DNA from: Tetrahymena thermophila SB210
Taxonomy: Eukaryota > Ciliophora > Oligohymenophorea > Hymenostomatida > Tetrahymenidae
Length of the DNA: 64,000 nt
Assembly (NCBI RefSeq): GCF_000189635.1
Contig: NW_002476418.1
Location: 868,001-932,000, forward strand
Direction of reading: 5' to 3'
The notes below the pieces were generated by a model. The model did no database searches and was not told the origin of the DNA. It saw only the letters and a program-made list of their open reading frames with translations. Below, in pieces: positions 38,056 to 50,181 of this stretch (position 1 is the stretch's first letter; each line of letters starts with the position of its first letter). Both the position numbers and the translations under genes were made by a program.

Positions 38056-39170
38056 GCCAAAAATTGCTCATTTTCAAATATTAATTTATAGATTAGTTCC
38101 ATAAATAATTGCTACAAATAAATAAAATAATATTATTGAGTAAATAATTATAACTTAAATTAGTACAATTAAAATATAAATTAACTTCAATCTTTATATA
38201 AAATCATAGTTATTAGAATACTTTAATTTTCAAAAATAAAAATGCTTTTTTGGTATTTTATAATAATAATAATTTATTTTATAACTTTTAGTCTTAATTA
38301 AAATTATAAATTTTAATAAAAAAATTAATTTTTGTTGATTAAATATTCAAAAAATTTATTACCTAACTTCTAAATAAAATGATTAATTATTATATTTTTT
38401 GCATGAAATATTTATTGTTGATGATAAATGATTTTTATTTAATAAACATTTAAAAAATTTAAATTTTTTATCTATATAAAAGTTTCTCATAAAAGTATAT
38501 TTCCTTTTTTTTGTAAAGTTTTAGCTTAAATTTAAAAAAAATAAAGCAAAAATACAAATTTATCATTTAAAAATTTTATTTTAATAAGTTTTAATTTACT
38601 AAATATTTTCCCACTTTTTAATTTAATTTTTTGTTTACTTTTCACATTTAAAATAAATTTAATCTTCGAAAAATTTTTAAAATAGCTAATTTATGCTAGA
38701 GTTTAACATAAAATTATAACTTATTTATTTAATATTAGTTTTTTTAATAATTGAGATATATATATTTAATCATTTAATTAATAATAATACGATTTGTTTG
38801 ATGATATTTACTATTAATTGTACTTTAGAGAGGATGTTTATTGATTGATTGACATATTCAAAAAATATACAATTTTTGGAAGAAGTTTATTTGTTTTTGG
38901 TATTTATTATGTATTAATTTAAAATTTGAGATTTCGCAATTGACAATTTAATTTATTGCAATATTTATTGATGAAAAATATGATTTTTAAAATCAAATAA
39001 ATATTAATAGATAACTTAGATACGATTAATACAATAAATAAATAATAAATAGAAAAAGAAAAAAGAAACTAACAATCAATCAATTAAATAATTAATTAAT
39101 TATATAATTAATTTCTTATATATTTTCTTAATAAAAAAGTTATCTATTTATAATCACTTAAATAAAATAT
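38056..39170. other. Intergenic, AT-rich
   Basis: 1.1 kb between the DHHC gene's stop and the dynein gene's start. No gene or structured element recognised. Confidence 0.65.
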
Positions 39171-42100
39171 ATGGCTGAGTATTTCACATATTCAAAGAAA
39201 AGAAAGGAATTCAACAATCCTATTAACTTTTAGGACACCGAGACCAGATATGGTGGCATTTAAAATTAAGTTGTCAATATCAATCAATATGTTTAGCGTA
39301 ATCCAAACTTTATTGACTTAGATAACATAGCAGAACTCTCAGAGCATTCAGTAAGTTTTTTTTAAATGGCCTAAAATACTAATAGTTTTAGAAGAAACAA
39401 CAAAATTGAGTCTTTAAGTAAAAAAATATTTTAAATATTAGGTAAATACAGAAAGAGTTAAAACTGGTGATCGTGGTATGAGTCACAAAGAAGGAGGTAA
39501 TTGGGAATTATTATTTATTTATAAAAAATAAAACAAGCATCTAACTAAAACAATAAACCAATCATAAAATAGATTTTGAACTAAATAAAATAGAATTTAA
39601 AAAATTAGATTAAAAAAAACTGATTTTAATTTTATATTAAATTTACTTTTTTTTATTTTAGGTTGGCCCGGAAATGTTGATCCTAATGAAGCTTAAGAAA
39701 CTGGTAGATTTAAAAAAAGAATTGAAAAGGATACCAGTTTCCCTCAAGCTGTTAAAGATTTAAAGGAAGGAGTTGAAAAGTGCATTTATTAAAATAATTA
39801 AATCGACCTCTTAGAGGAATATTTTGAAGGTGAAACATCTGAACACGTTGTTGAGAATCTCTCTTCAAAGACCCTCATGCTTTTCAAGGATGAAAAAGAA
39901 ATTTGTAAAAGATCTGTTTCTGAAATTTCATGGCATCCTGAAGGTAATTTAACATTAACATAATATGAATAAAAGTTTATTTGATTGTTTAGATTCATAA
40001 AGCATAAACACAAGCCAAATTTTATACTGAATCTAAAATTAAGACATTTTAAATTAACATATAATGCTTTTTTTTAGATTTAAATTGTTTTTATTTTAAA
40101 ATTAGGACCTACTAAGGTAGCTGTTTCTTATGCTATTATGCGTTTCTAATAGATGCCTGAAAAAATGCCCACTTAAGCTTACGTTTGGGATTTGTTGAAC
40201 CCTAATTCCCCTGAAATTAAATTAATGTCTCCTTCAGCTGTAACAAATATTTCATACAATTAAAAAATACCTGATCAAATTGGTGGTGGTTGCTACAACG
40301 GTCTTCTTGGTAATTATTTATTTAAGCATTATTTATTTTTACACAAATCTTAGTTTAATATAAATTTTTTTGAGCGCAAATCCTTTTAAATTTTGAAACG
40401 CTTCTTAATTTAAAAATAATAATCAATTTTTTTTTGAATTTTTAATTATTTTTTTACAAAATATTAATTGACATTCTCTTAAAAATATTTTTAATTTTAA
40501 TGTATTCAAGTTTTTATAATTAAATTATTTTATTTTAAATAGCTGTTTGGGATGGAAGAAAAGGTGAAAACCCTATTATGATTTCTCCAGTCGAAAACTC
40601 CCATTATGAACCTGTCACCCATTTCCATTGGTTGATGAGCAAAACAGGTAGTGAATGTGTTACAACAAGTACTGATGGTAAAGTTATGTGGTGGGATACT
40701 AGAAAATTCGAAGCTGGTCCTGTTGAAAAGCTAAATATTATTGAAGGTTTAGGTGAAAATGAAGAAATCATTGGTGGTACTGCTCTTGAATACAACGTCG
40801 AAGCTGGTGTAATTAAATAATTAAATAAATAAATTATTAAAGGAAAGAAAGAAAAAAAGAAATAAGAGTTATAAAAATAAATAATTTTATTAAATTAATG
40901 AATGAAAGAATAGAGTTAAAAATTATCTCATTGAATTATATAAAAAAATATTTTATTAATATTAATTTTTAAATTATGAACAGCCTAGTAAATTTTTGAT
41001 TGGTACAGAATCAGGTTCAATTTTAACTGCAAACAAGAAACTTAAAAAGCCTGTTGAAATCACAACTAGATATGGATTAGATCAAGGCAGACATTTAGGT
41101 CCTGTTTACAGTATTAATAGATCTAACTAAAATCCTAAATATTTCTTATCAGTTGGTGACTGGTCTTGTAAAATATGGGTTGAAGATCTTAAAACTCCTA
41201 TCATCAGAACCAAATATCATGGTTCTTACCTTTCTGATGGTTGCTGGTCTCCCACTAGATCAGGTGCCTTCTTCTTAGTTAGGAGAGTAATTAGTTTTAT
41301 TGAATGTTTTTATTCAAATTAATAATGAAAATTAATTAATAGGATGGTTGGATGGATGTCTGGGATTACTACTACAGACAAAACGAAATCGCTTTCTCTC
41401 ACAAAGTTAGTGACTCACCTTTAACATGCATTAAAATTAACTAAACTGGTGGTGCCTACCATAATTCTGGTAAGCTCTGTGCTATTGGTGATTAAGATGG
41501 TAAACAATCAGATAAATTTTTTATTGTTGTAAGTATTAATTTTTATTGTTAAAAAAATAGGTACTGTTACTATTCTTGAATTATGTGATTCTCTTTACAC
41601 AATGTAACCCAAGGAAAAAGATATTATTAACGAAGTAAATAGTTTTGAATTAAAAGTTTAAATAATTAAAAAATAATATAAATAAATGATAGATGTTCGA
41701 AAGAGAATACAGAAAGGAAAAGAACTTGGAAACAATCAAAAAGTAATAGGAATTAGCTAAAAGATAAGTTTAAAAAGATATGGGTAGCCAAAAAGAAAAG
41801 TGGGAAAAGAAGAAACTTGAAATGATTGAAACTGCTGAAGCCAGTTTCCATGAAAATCTTGCTAAGAACCCTGTTAATGAAGAAGAATTTAATGAACTTG
41901 ACTCACCTTCTGAAAAGAGAAAGAAAACTAATTAAAATTAAGGTAGAGAATAAGAAGAATAAAGCAGAGAAGAATAAGAAGCATCTGGTAACTTCAATTA
42001 ACAACAATAGTAATAATAAGAAGAAGAATAGTAGTAAGAAGGGGAATAATAACACCATTAAAATCAAGAACACCAAAACGGATAAGGACATGAAAATGGC

Positions 42101-42184
42101 TAAGAGGAAGGTGAAGAAAATGGTGAAGAAGGTAATTAATAAGAAAATGAAGGATAAGAAGAAAACGAATAATAATAAGAATGA
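39171..42184 (+). CDS. DNAI2: Outer-arm dynein intermediate chain 2 (DNAI2/ODA6/IC69 type), 670 aa
   Basis: Nine exons: 39171-39350, 39442-39496, 39662-39943, 40106-40309, 40543-40808, 40984-41286, 41343-41499, 41561-41634, 41693-42184. Phases give 671 codons ending TGA 42182-42184. It is a WD-repeat intermediate chain of ciliary outer dynein arms, needed to assemble the arm and link heavy chains to their base. The N-terminus (YxxxRKEF) and the SEHS...N(T/S)ER...EGGWP block match human DNAI2 and Chlamydomonas IC69. WD-type blades are visible at VSEISWHPEG, YNGLLAVWDGRKG, STDGKVMWWDTRK, LSVGDWSCKIW and DGWMDVWDYY. After the propeller comes MFERE-R-EK and a basic/acidic helix, as in DNAI2. The last roughly 80 residues are an almost pure Glu/Gln/Gly/Asn tail written largely with TAA/TAG codons. 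Confidence 0.95.
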
Positions 42185-43546
42185 AGACCAATAGATTTTT
42201 GAAAAATTAATAAAAAATGTATACTCTTTCTTGATTATATACAATAAGTAGATTTTTGTTTTGTTAACTGTATGATTAACATACTTAATATTATATAAAA
42301 AAACTACACCAAAATCAAATTGCAAAATTAATTATATTCACAATATTTATGTTCATATTACTAAAGTTGTATATTTATAAAAAATAAATTTATTTAAAAT
42401 AAAATAATATTTTTATTATATTTGCTTATTTACATGAGTGTGCTCTTACAAACTTAAATCTATATTGAATTAATTGGCTAAATAATTATTAAATTTAAAT
42501 AAAAATTTTATACTAATTATAAATTTGTTGATTTTTTGAATTAGCATAAAAATTATAAATATAAAAAGAAAAGAAAAAAACTCTTCTCTATTTATTGTTC
42601 CTTAATTTTTACTTTACTCTCTAAAGTTATTTATAACTAATAAAATTATTTCATAAATATTTAAAATTTAATCTCTTGTGAACATAAATTTTAGAGAAAA
42701 AAAAAGGTGAGGTAGAATTATAATCAATAAAATAATAAATATGTAATTTAATTGAAATATAAATTAAAATAAGTTTATTAGATTTTTACATTCTAAATTT
42801 GTAGATTGTTATTTATTTATTTTTTCTAAAAAATAATATTTAATTAAATTAACCACTTTGCTACAAAATTTACATTTTAACAGTTTATATTTACTTTCTA
42901 ATGAAATTAATGAGAGTTGTTATTAGAGTTTATTTATTTAACAATAATTAAATTAGAAATCATTTTTTTAATATTATTTGAATTCCTTCACTTTATAAAA
43001 TGAAGCTTAAACTTAATTCATTTGCTGCTTGCTTAGTCTAGCCTTTTTTTATTTTTTAGAATATTTTGAATCTAACAAAACTGAATATTTAATTAATATT
43101 TTGATAGTAGAGAATATTTTTATACAAAGAAAAACATATTTTAATTAATTGTTAATTTTTATATAATGAATTTACAAAATAAATATGATTAGCTATTTAT
43201 TTATTTTTCAGCAAATTTAGTTTATCAGATTTTTTATCATGGAAATTAGTAAAATATACTTAATGATTGAATTAATTAGCATTTTGTGGAGGAAATCAGA
43301 CATGCTATTAAAAATATAGATTATTGAATTATTTTTTAAATTCTATTAAATATGCATGCATGCTTGATTGATTGATTGATTGATTGATCAAATTGATAAA
43401 AGGGAAAAGAAATTTTTTGTATCGAATATAATTATAAAATTTGCTATAAAAACAACAAGGTTTCTTTAAAAGAAATATAATCAAAAAAACAAACAAACAA
43501 ACCAACCAACCAATTAACTAATAAGTCAACTAAAGAAATTTGTAAA
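42185..43546. other. Intergenic, AT-rich, with a TGAT microsatellite
   Basis: 1.36 kb between the dynein and 179-aa genes. Contains the (TGAT)n tract near 43365-43389. It ends in a CAAA/CCAA-rich leader-like stretch (43490-43540) typical of ciliate 5' UTRs. Confidence 0.6.
43365..43389. repeat. (TGAT)n microsatellite, about 6 units
   Basis: A perfect run of TGAT/GATT tetranucleotides follows a TGCATGCATGC stretch, upstream of the 179-aa gene. Simple-sequence repeat; no function implied. Confidence 0.85.
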
Positions 43547-44249
43547 ATGAATAACGTTAATTAGAAAAGAAAGCCATAAGAAAATGTTGAAACTTTATAA
43601 ATAAGTAATGAAGTAGGTCCTTTGTAAATGGTGAGCAAGAAATGTAAATAAATTTTAAATTATCTTTTAATATTATCATGTTTGGAATATCTATAAAATA
43701 TGAAAGATAAAAAAAATAATACAGTTTATATTTGTATGAAATTGAAAAAATAAAACGCTAAAACGCAAAAAGAGATCATCTTATTAAAATATTTTATTTA
43801 AAATAGTGAAAAAAAGCTAAAGACTCGTAATTGAAATGAAACTTGATAAAAAATGGATTGGGTCTTCCTAGAGCATTCACGAATCTATTACTTTACTTTA
43901 ATAAAGCTAATCTTAAGAAATGAATAACTCTAAGATTCACAATTTTTTACAAACTTCTTTAAGTCACAGTGATTTAATGATGGGAGTTAGCGAAATTGCT
44001 TAATAATGCACATTCCTTAATGGAGTTTTAGATTAAGGAAATAATGTTGTAAAAATTTACATGCAACCAAATAAAGACTTTAACTTTGAAAAAGAATATA
44101 CCACTCCTAGCAATATAGATATTAAATCAACTCAATACACTGACAATGACCCAATTTAATATGACTAGTAAATGGGAACCTCCAATTACTATTTCAACGA
44201 GTAAGATATCCAAGTTGGTAGTATGAATGCTAACGATGATGGTATTTGA
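43547..44249 (+). CDS. Small polar orphan protein, 179 aa
   Basis: Two exons: 43547-43643 and 43807-44249. The 163-nt intron starts GTAAATAAAT and ends AAAATAG. Phases 1+2 join and total 180 codons ending TGA 44247-44249. The leader just before the ATG is CAAA/CCAA-rich, like other ciliate 5' UTRs. The N-terminus is basic and Gln-rich (about residues 5-45). A helical Ser/Gln segment follows (about 55-75), and the C-terminal half is acidic with Asp/Asn/Tyr. It shows no signal peptide, membrane segment, zinc-binding or nucleotide-binding motif. I do not recognise the family. Confidence 0.65.
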
Positions 44250-44580
44250 GACTGCTCTTCAAAAGCTACCCTAAATATATTAATTAATAATAATGCACTT
44301 TATATTGTTTATGTATGAGAGTACATATAAATATATAATTAAATAATCACTCTGATTTAATCAAATACTAATACTTACTTATATTCATTAATTAAAAAAG
44401 AAGAATGAATGAGAAAATATATAATAGCACCACATTAATCCATAAATAATTAAATTCATTCGCACCTCTATAATAATCATTTCGCCAGCAGCTAGTTAAT
44501 AATAATAATTATAATAATAATAATTAAAATAGCCTCTTATACTTGCTTTGCTTATTCAAAATAGATAGCAAAAAAAAAAA
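44250..44580. other. Intergenic, 331 bp
   Basis: AT-rich, with an AAT/ATA-rich tract near 44500-44530 and an A11 run just before 44581. Nothing else seen. Confidence 0.6.
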
Positions 44581-44880
44581 ATGTCTTAATCAATTTGTAT
44601 CTTTAATTAAAAATAACAAAAAAAAATCCTTTAACAAGTATTTTTTAAAGAGATAGCGCTTTATCTCAAAATGATATATGTTGAAAATAGTCATCAATAA
44701 GATTAAAGTTTTTAAGAAAATACTTAGCACTTTAAAATAATTGGAGGACATTATAAATTAATCAATATAGAGGCTAACTAAAAGCTAAAGAAATATATTG
44801 AAGATTTTAAATCGAATTATTGCTATGAATTTTTTCGATACAATTTTCAAAGAAATTTGCAGTATTTGTATGATAATTGA
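44581..44880 (+). CDS. Doubtful small ORF, 99 aa
   Basis: ATG 44581 (right after an A11 run) to TGA 44878 in the ciliate code, with 12 or so Gln codons and a plausible helical, aromatic-rich C-terminal half (near KKYIEDFKSNY). A random frame this long is common when TGA is the only stop, so support rests only on composition. The same frame stays open for a further 57 codons or so after the TGA, ending near 45057. No recognisable family. Confidence 0.3.
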
Positions 44881-46475
44881 GGAGAAAATAATAAAAATAA
44901 TAAATCCTCAAAATCAAAATTTTATTTGTTTGGGAAAGAGATATACTGGTTTGAAATTATTAAAAAAAACTTTAAAAAAGTGTATTCTTAATTAAATCTA
45001 AATTTTATCATTGAAAAAAATTTATATTGCATTTTTATATTACTTTAGTGAGTAATAGTGAAGCTGGTCATATTTTCACATTCACACACTTACATATTCA
45101 TATTCTTATTAATTTTCATTAGATAGATTTGAAGCTTTTTATTATCATTTCTTTCTTTCTAAAAACCTTTCTTCAATAAGTAAAAATTTTATTTTTTCAA
45201 TTTGCTAAAAGAAAAAGGAAAAGTAGTTTATTATTTGTAAAAATTCCACATTTTCCAAATATATTTCTATTTGTTTTTATTTTATTTTTTTAGATTAAGA
45301 TTTATTGTATGCATTATTTATTATGTTTTATCTGAAAAAAATAATTTTTATTCTTACTATTTTCATTCAAATAAATAGTTTTTTTTTAATAATAAGCTCT
45401 TGTTTATACAATTAAAATTTAACTGAGTAAAGTGTTTAGTTAATTTATTTCGTTTTTTTATACAAAAATTTATTTCAGTTTAAAAATTTATTTTTTTACA
45501 ATTTTTAGTAAATAATATCATTTCTCCGAATATAACATTTAATGAGATATCCTTAGATTGTCTTAATTAAAACAAATAATTTTTTCATGAATTCAAAAAT
45601 TATTTTTCGTTTCATCAAAATTTAAAAGAATATTTTCTAAAATTTAACATTCAACATTTTTTCTATTAAAATCTTTATTCACTAAAAGTTGTAACATATT
45701 TAAATTAATATTTTTTATCTATGAAATTCTTTATAATTAACACACATTAATATATCTTTTAAAATTAAATGTTTTAAGACATTAGTATATTTAAAAGGGG
45801 ATAAAAATTAAAAATATTAGAGATATTTTTTCTATTTAAAATGTTTCAAATTCATTAAAAAATATTTATTCTTATCATTTAAAAATCATAAAACAAAATA
45901 ATATTTATCAATTTGAACAGAATGGTTTATATCTTTTAAATAAAAACTCTTTTTCTGGTATTAATATGATAAATTTGATGTTTTTAAAATATTTTAATTA
46001 ATCAGATTATTTTTAATTTTTAATGTTTGAAATTAAAAACCATTCATTAAATATTCAGAAATCATAAAATGAAATAATATATATTAATTAAAAAATAACA
46101 TATTGGGATAAAAAGTATTTTTATGGTATCAGTATGGTAAGTTTAATACTTTTTGAGTTAATATAAATAATAAAAGAATTGTTAATTATATATTTTAATA
46201 AAATATTTTAGTTAAAATTTTATAATTTAAATTAATTCTTTAGTTGTATATTGATTTTTGTTTTGTTTATTAGTTATAAGATTTATTTAATTTAGCAGGT
46301 AGAAACATAATTATAAAATGAGTTGAAATTGCGAATAGTAATTAAATAGGTATAGTTAATTTATTCATAAATATTTTTTAATTAATAGGCAAAATAAGCT
46401 ATTAAATAAATTACTTTGTATATAAATCTAAGAATATTTTAGATATTAAATTTTAAGAAATTCTACAAGTTGTAA
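44881..46475. other. Intergenic, AT-rich
   Basis: 1.6 kb. Apart from the open frame continuing past the TGA of the doubtful ORF (to about 45057), no coding or structured sequence was recognised. Confidence 0.55.
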
Positions 46476-47436
46476 ATGGAATAAGAAATAGATGTAGATG
46501 TAAGCTCTCAATCATAAGAGCAACAAGAAGAGAAAGGTATCTTATTTTAAATAGTTATTCAAATTATAATAAGTAATCTGAGACATATTTTTATGATTAA
46601 AAAAAGAACCTTTTGAAGATTTAATTTAAGAATGCGATGTAATTTAAATAATAGAATAATATAATTCAAATATAAAGATTATGCTTAGTAGGATTAGATT
46701 TTTAATAAAATGATATTTATAATAAACATAGGAAAACGCTAGAAAATTAGAGATACTGTATATTTAAAAGGAAAATGAATACCAAGAACTTTGTAAAACT
46801 TTGAGTGATTTATAGGATCAAATATGGAATCATTAAAAAGAAGGTATTTTATTAGAAACAATAGTTTTACATAGAAATGAAATATATCAAAAAGAATAGA
46901 GCATAGTATTAATTAATTTTATGTAAATACAAATAGAATATGAGCAGAATTCGATTAACACTGATTAGTAAATTAAGAAAGAAATAGAATAATTATCAAG
47001 ATTGCTTGCTGAGAAAGAAGAAAAAATTGAAACCTATGAAAAAGAAATTAGTAACAAGATGGATGACGACTAATTAGTAAGAATGAGATCTAAGTATAAA
47101 GAAATTTAATAGCATAAAGAAATCAATTTAAGAAAACAATATAAAACTGCTATCAGTGGAGAATAAGAGTAATATCCAGCTCTTAGGCAATATGCTGAAG
47201 AGTTAAAGCATGAGCTAGATGTTAAAAAGGCAATAAAAGAAAAATTAGATGAAGAAATAAAGAAATCAGATGAATCTATTAAAGAGCTTAGAAGGATGAA
47301 AAGAGTAATTAATTTTTTCTACCTTAAAATTAAAATTTATTTTATTAATATACATTCATTCACCTATATATAAAAGGATGGAGCTTCTCAAGAACACGAA
47401 CTGTAAGAAGAGATAGAAAATTTAACTTAGAGATGA
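46476..47436 (+). CDS. Small coiled-coil protein, about 220 aa
   Basis: Proposed exons 46476-46536, 46607-46687, 46751-46843, 46937-47304 and 47377-47436. They sum to 221 codons with TGA at 47434. Except for an acidic Gln-rich N-terminus, the whole protein has K/E/Q/L heptad character (for example near EKLDEEIKKSDESIKEL) and is probably one long coiled coil with a short loop around PALRQYAEEL. No other domain. Ciliary and basal-body proteins often look like this, but no specific family can be named. An alternative exon 3 extends to about 46906 (adding GILLETIVLH...) and uses a 39-nt intron; both versions keep the frame. Confidence 0.65.
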
Positions 47437-48593
47437 AGAGGCATTTATAAACTCATTTCAAAAATAAAAATTTAGTTAGAAAATCTATTCAATCACTATA
47501 AATAACTAAAGTTCTAACAAAATTAATTAAAAAAAAGCAATTTAAAAAAAATTAATTATAATATTTTAAACTCTTTAAAATTTGTAAATATTTATTATCC
47601 ATTTTCCATTTTAATTGATGTGAGTATTTTAAAACAAAAAAAATATTGTTTATCTTAAAAATTATAAATATTGATTTGATCAATTCAAGTATATTAAATC
47701 AATTAATTCATATTTCAATTTTAATATTTAGCAATATAGTTATATTATTATTTTATTATAAACTTTAAAAAAATTGTTAAACATTTTTTAATCATTTTCT
47801 ATTTTTACAAATGTAAATATTTTAAAACTCGAAAATATCATTCAATTAAAAATTATATTTATTCTTTTGGACAATTCAAGTATTTAAAATAAATTTAAAT
47901 TTAATTCAATTTTAATAATTAACAAAAATATTATCTCATTATCCTTTTCCAAACTATTTAAAATATGTAATTATTTATGATTCATTACCAATTCAATAGA
48001 TATGAGTATTTTAAAACTAGAAAATATCATTTTTTTAAAAAATTTTATTTATTCTTTCAGATAATTAATTGAAGCATTCATTTTAAATTTTTATTTAGTT
48101 AATTTTTTTAACAATTTTTATTAAAACTGTGAGGATATTATAAAATATTATATAAAACTTTTAGATTTTTAATAAAACCATAATTGAGTAAGTAATAAAT
48201 AATTACAATAATTATTTTTTTAAATTTATTTAATTATTGCTTGATAAGTTAGATAAAAAAGTAATTTTTTAAAATTAATTGAATTTAATTTAATTGTTTT
48301 TTATATTTTTTAGATTTCAACTTTAAAAATTAACTTTTATTTAAAATTGTTCATTAAAAATAATCTTTTAAAATTATTTAGATTAAATTTATTTATGAAT
48401 TATTTAAAGCAATCATAATTTTTTGTGATAAAAGAATCTAATCTCATACATACAGAAATGCACAATAAATTGCATTAATATAGAATACAATTCTAAATCT
48501 AATATTATCCAATTAAATGTTTCTTTTAATATGAGAAAAGTTTCAAATATTTATCAGTCTACCTTAATTAATAAACTTCATCATTTATGATGT
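47437..48593. other. Convergent intergenic region
   Basis: 1.16 kb between the 3' ends of the coiled-coil gene (plus) and the ETF-alpha gene (minus). A/T runs only; no gene seen. Confidence 0.65.
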
Positions 48594-50181
48594 TCATTAT
48601 TTAGCAGCCTTAACTTTTTCGGTCAATTCAGGGACTATCTTAAAAAGATCTCCTACCAAACCATAGGTAGAGATTTAAAAGATGGGTGCTTCAGGGTCTT
48701 TAAATTTTAAAATATTAAAGATTAACACAAATATTAAAAATATATATTACCTTAGTTGATAGCAACAATAACCTTGGAGTCTTTCATACCAGCAAGATGT
48801 TAAATGGCACCAGAAATACCAACTGCAATATATAATTCAGGAGCTACAACTTTACCAGTTTAACCAACTTGCAAATCATTTGGAGCATAACCAGCATCTA
48901 ATTATAATTATCAATTTAGTTAATGCCCAAAAAAAAATGAATTAATTTTTATTTACCAACAGCTGCTCTAGAGGCACCGATAGCGGTTTCACCTAAAACA
49001 CCAGCTAAATTTTCAAGAATAGAGAAATTATCTTTGCTTTTAAGACCTCTTCCTCCTGAAACAACCTTTAATTTAATTATTTTTAATTGTTATTAAACTT
49101 TAAAAAATAATTTAAAACTAAAAATATTATTAATTAATATGTTTCATTAAAGAAATGAATTTATTAAATTACAAATCTAGCAGAAGTTAATTCAGGTCTT
49201 TCAGATTTAGCAATTTCATCTTTAATATGTTTGACTAAATTATCCTTCTTTGCAATCAAGCTATCAGCATCAACCTTCTAAACATCAGAAATGTTGTTTG
49301 CTTATTCAGAGTTGATGGCATCAAAAGAGGTTGCACGGAAAGATAAAAATTTAGTTGCACTGGTAAGCTTAATAGTGGAGATAGCGTTTCCTGCATAAAC
49401 GGGTCTTTGGAAAGTGTCATTGCTCTTTTATATTAAACAATTTTATTAATTTTGCATGATTGAATATTTATTTTATTACAATAATATTAGTAACATCAGT
49501 AGCAGGTTAAGTGTTGAATTTAGCAGCAACTCTAGGGAGGATATCCTTACCACTAGATGAAGAATCAACAACTACTTATTTGTATTTATTCTAGTTAATC
49601 AAATTGCTAATAACCTAAGAAACAGCTTGTGCTTAGCTATATTAAATACATAAATATAAGTGAGCTAGCTTAAAAATAAATTATTATCTTTGATAATATA
49701 ATTCAATCGATTTGTTACTTGTGCTTGAGGAGAGCAGAATCTGCAACAATAATTTTGCTAACAACCTCCTTAGGAACAGTAGCCTTAATATTTTCAACAA
49801 CTTTGCTCACATTTTCTCCAGTAACGAGTAAATGGGTCTTTATGAATAAAAAATATTATTAATACTCCAATAGCAATTTAATATTTGAATAATCTAAATA
49901 ATCAATGTTTATTTTAGCATCTTGATAAGTTTAATTTAAATTTAAAAGCAATTGCTTCTCAAATTTTTTATCTTTGCATATCATAAAAGCTATTTTAAAT
50001 TGGTTTTAATTTCTTATTAAATATTTCTATTTTCTTCTACCTCTTCCTTAAACTTGGAGGCGGCATTCAAAATTTTATACATGCTCTTGCTAAGTTTTTC
50101 ACCATTATGTTCAGCAACAACTAATGTGCTGAAATTGTTTTTGTTGAAACAACTGAATTGCTTAAAAGTTTTAGCGAACAT
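48594..50181 (-). CDS. ETFA: Electron transfer flavoprotein subunit alpha, mitochondrial, 342 aa
   Basis: Seven exons in reading order: 50181-50041, 49837-49719, 49636-49480, 49424-49173, 49065-48957, 48897-48751, 48697-48594. Phases sum to 343 codons ending TGA. The protein pairs with ETF-beta in the mitochondrial matrix, carrying electrons from acyl-CoA and other dehydrogenases to ETF-ubiquinone oxidoreductase. The first roughly 20 residues (Lys, Phe, Ser, Asn-rich, no acids) look like a mitochondrial presequence. The N-terminal half is the variable adenine-nucleotide-hydrolase-like domain. The C-terminal FAD-binding domain is highly conserved: VSGGRGL (about 225-231), [30 protein letters not shown], and DPEAPIF. 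TAA/TAG codons fall on conserved glutamines (e.g. in VGQTG), good evidence for the code. The length is normal for the family. Confidence 0.96.

Noticed and set aside
41826..42325. Lys-rich plus-strand and hydrophobic minus-strand frames
   Set aside because: Other-frame readings of the repetitive Glu/Gln tail of DNAI2.
43490..43515. CAAACAAACAAACCAACCAACC, resembling telomeric repeat
   Set aside because: It is not the C4A2 unit; CAAA/CCAA-rich leaders are usual before ciliate start codons, and an ATG follows at 43547.
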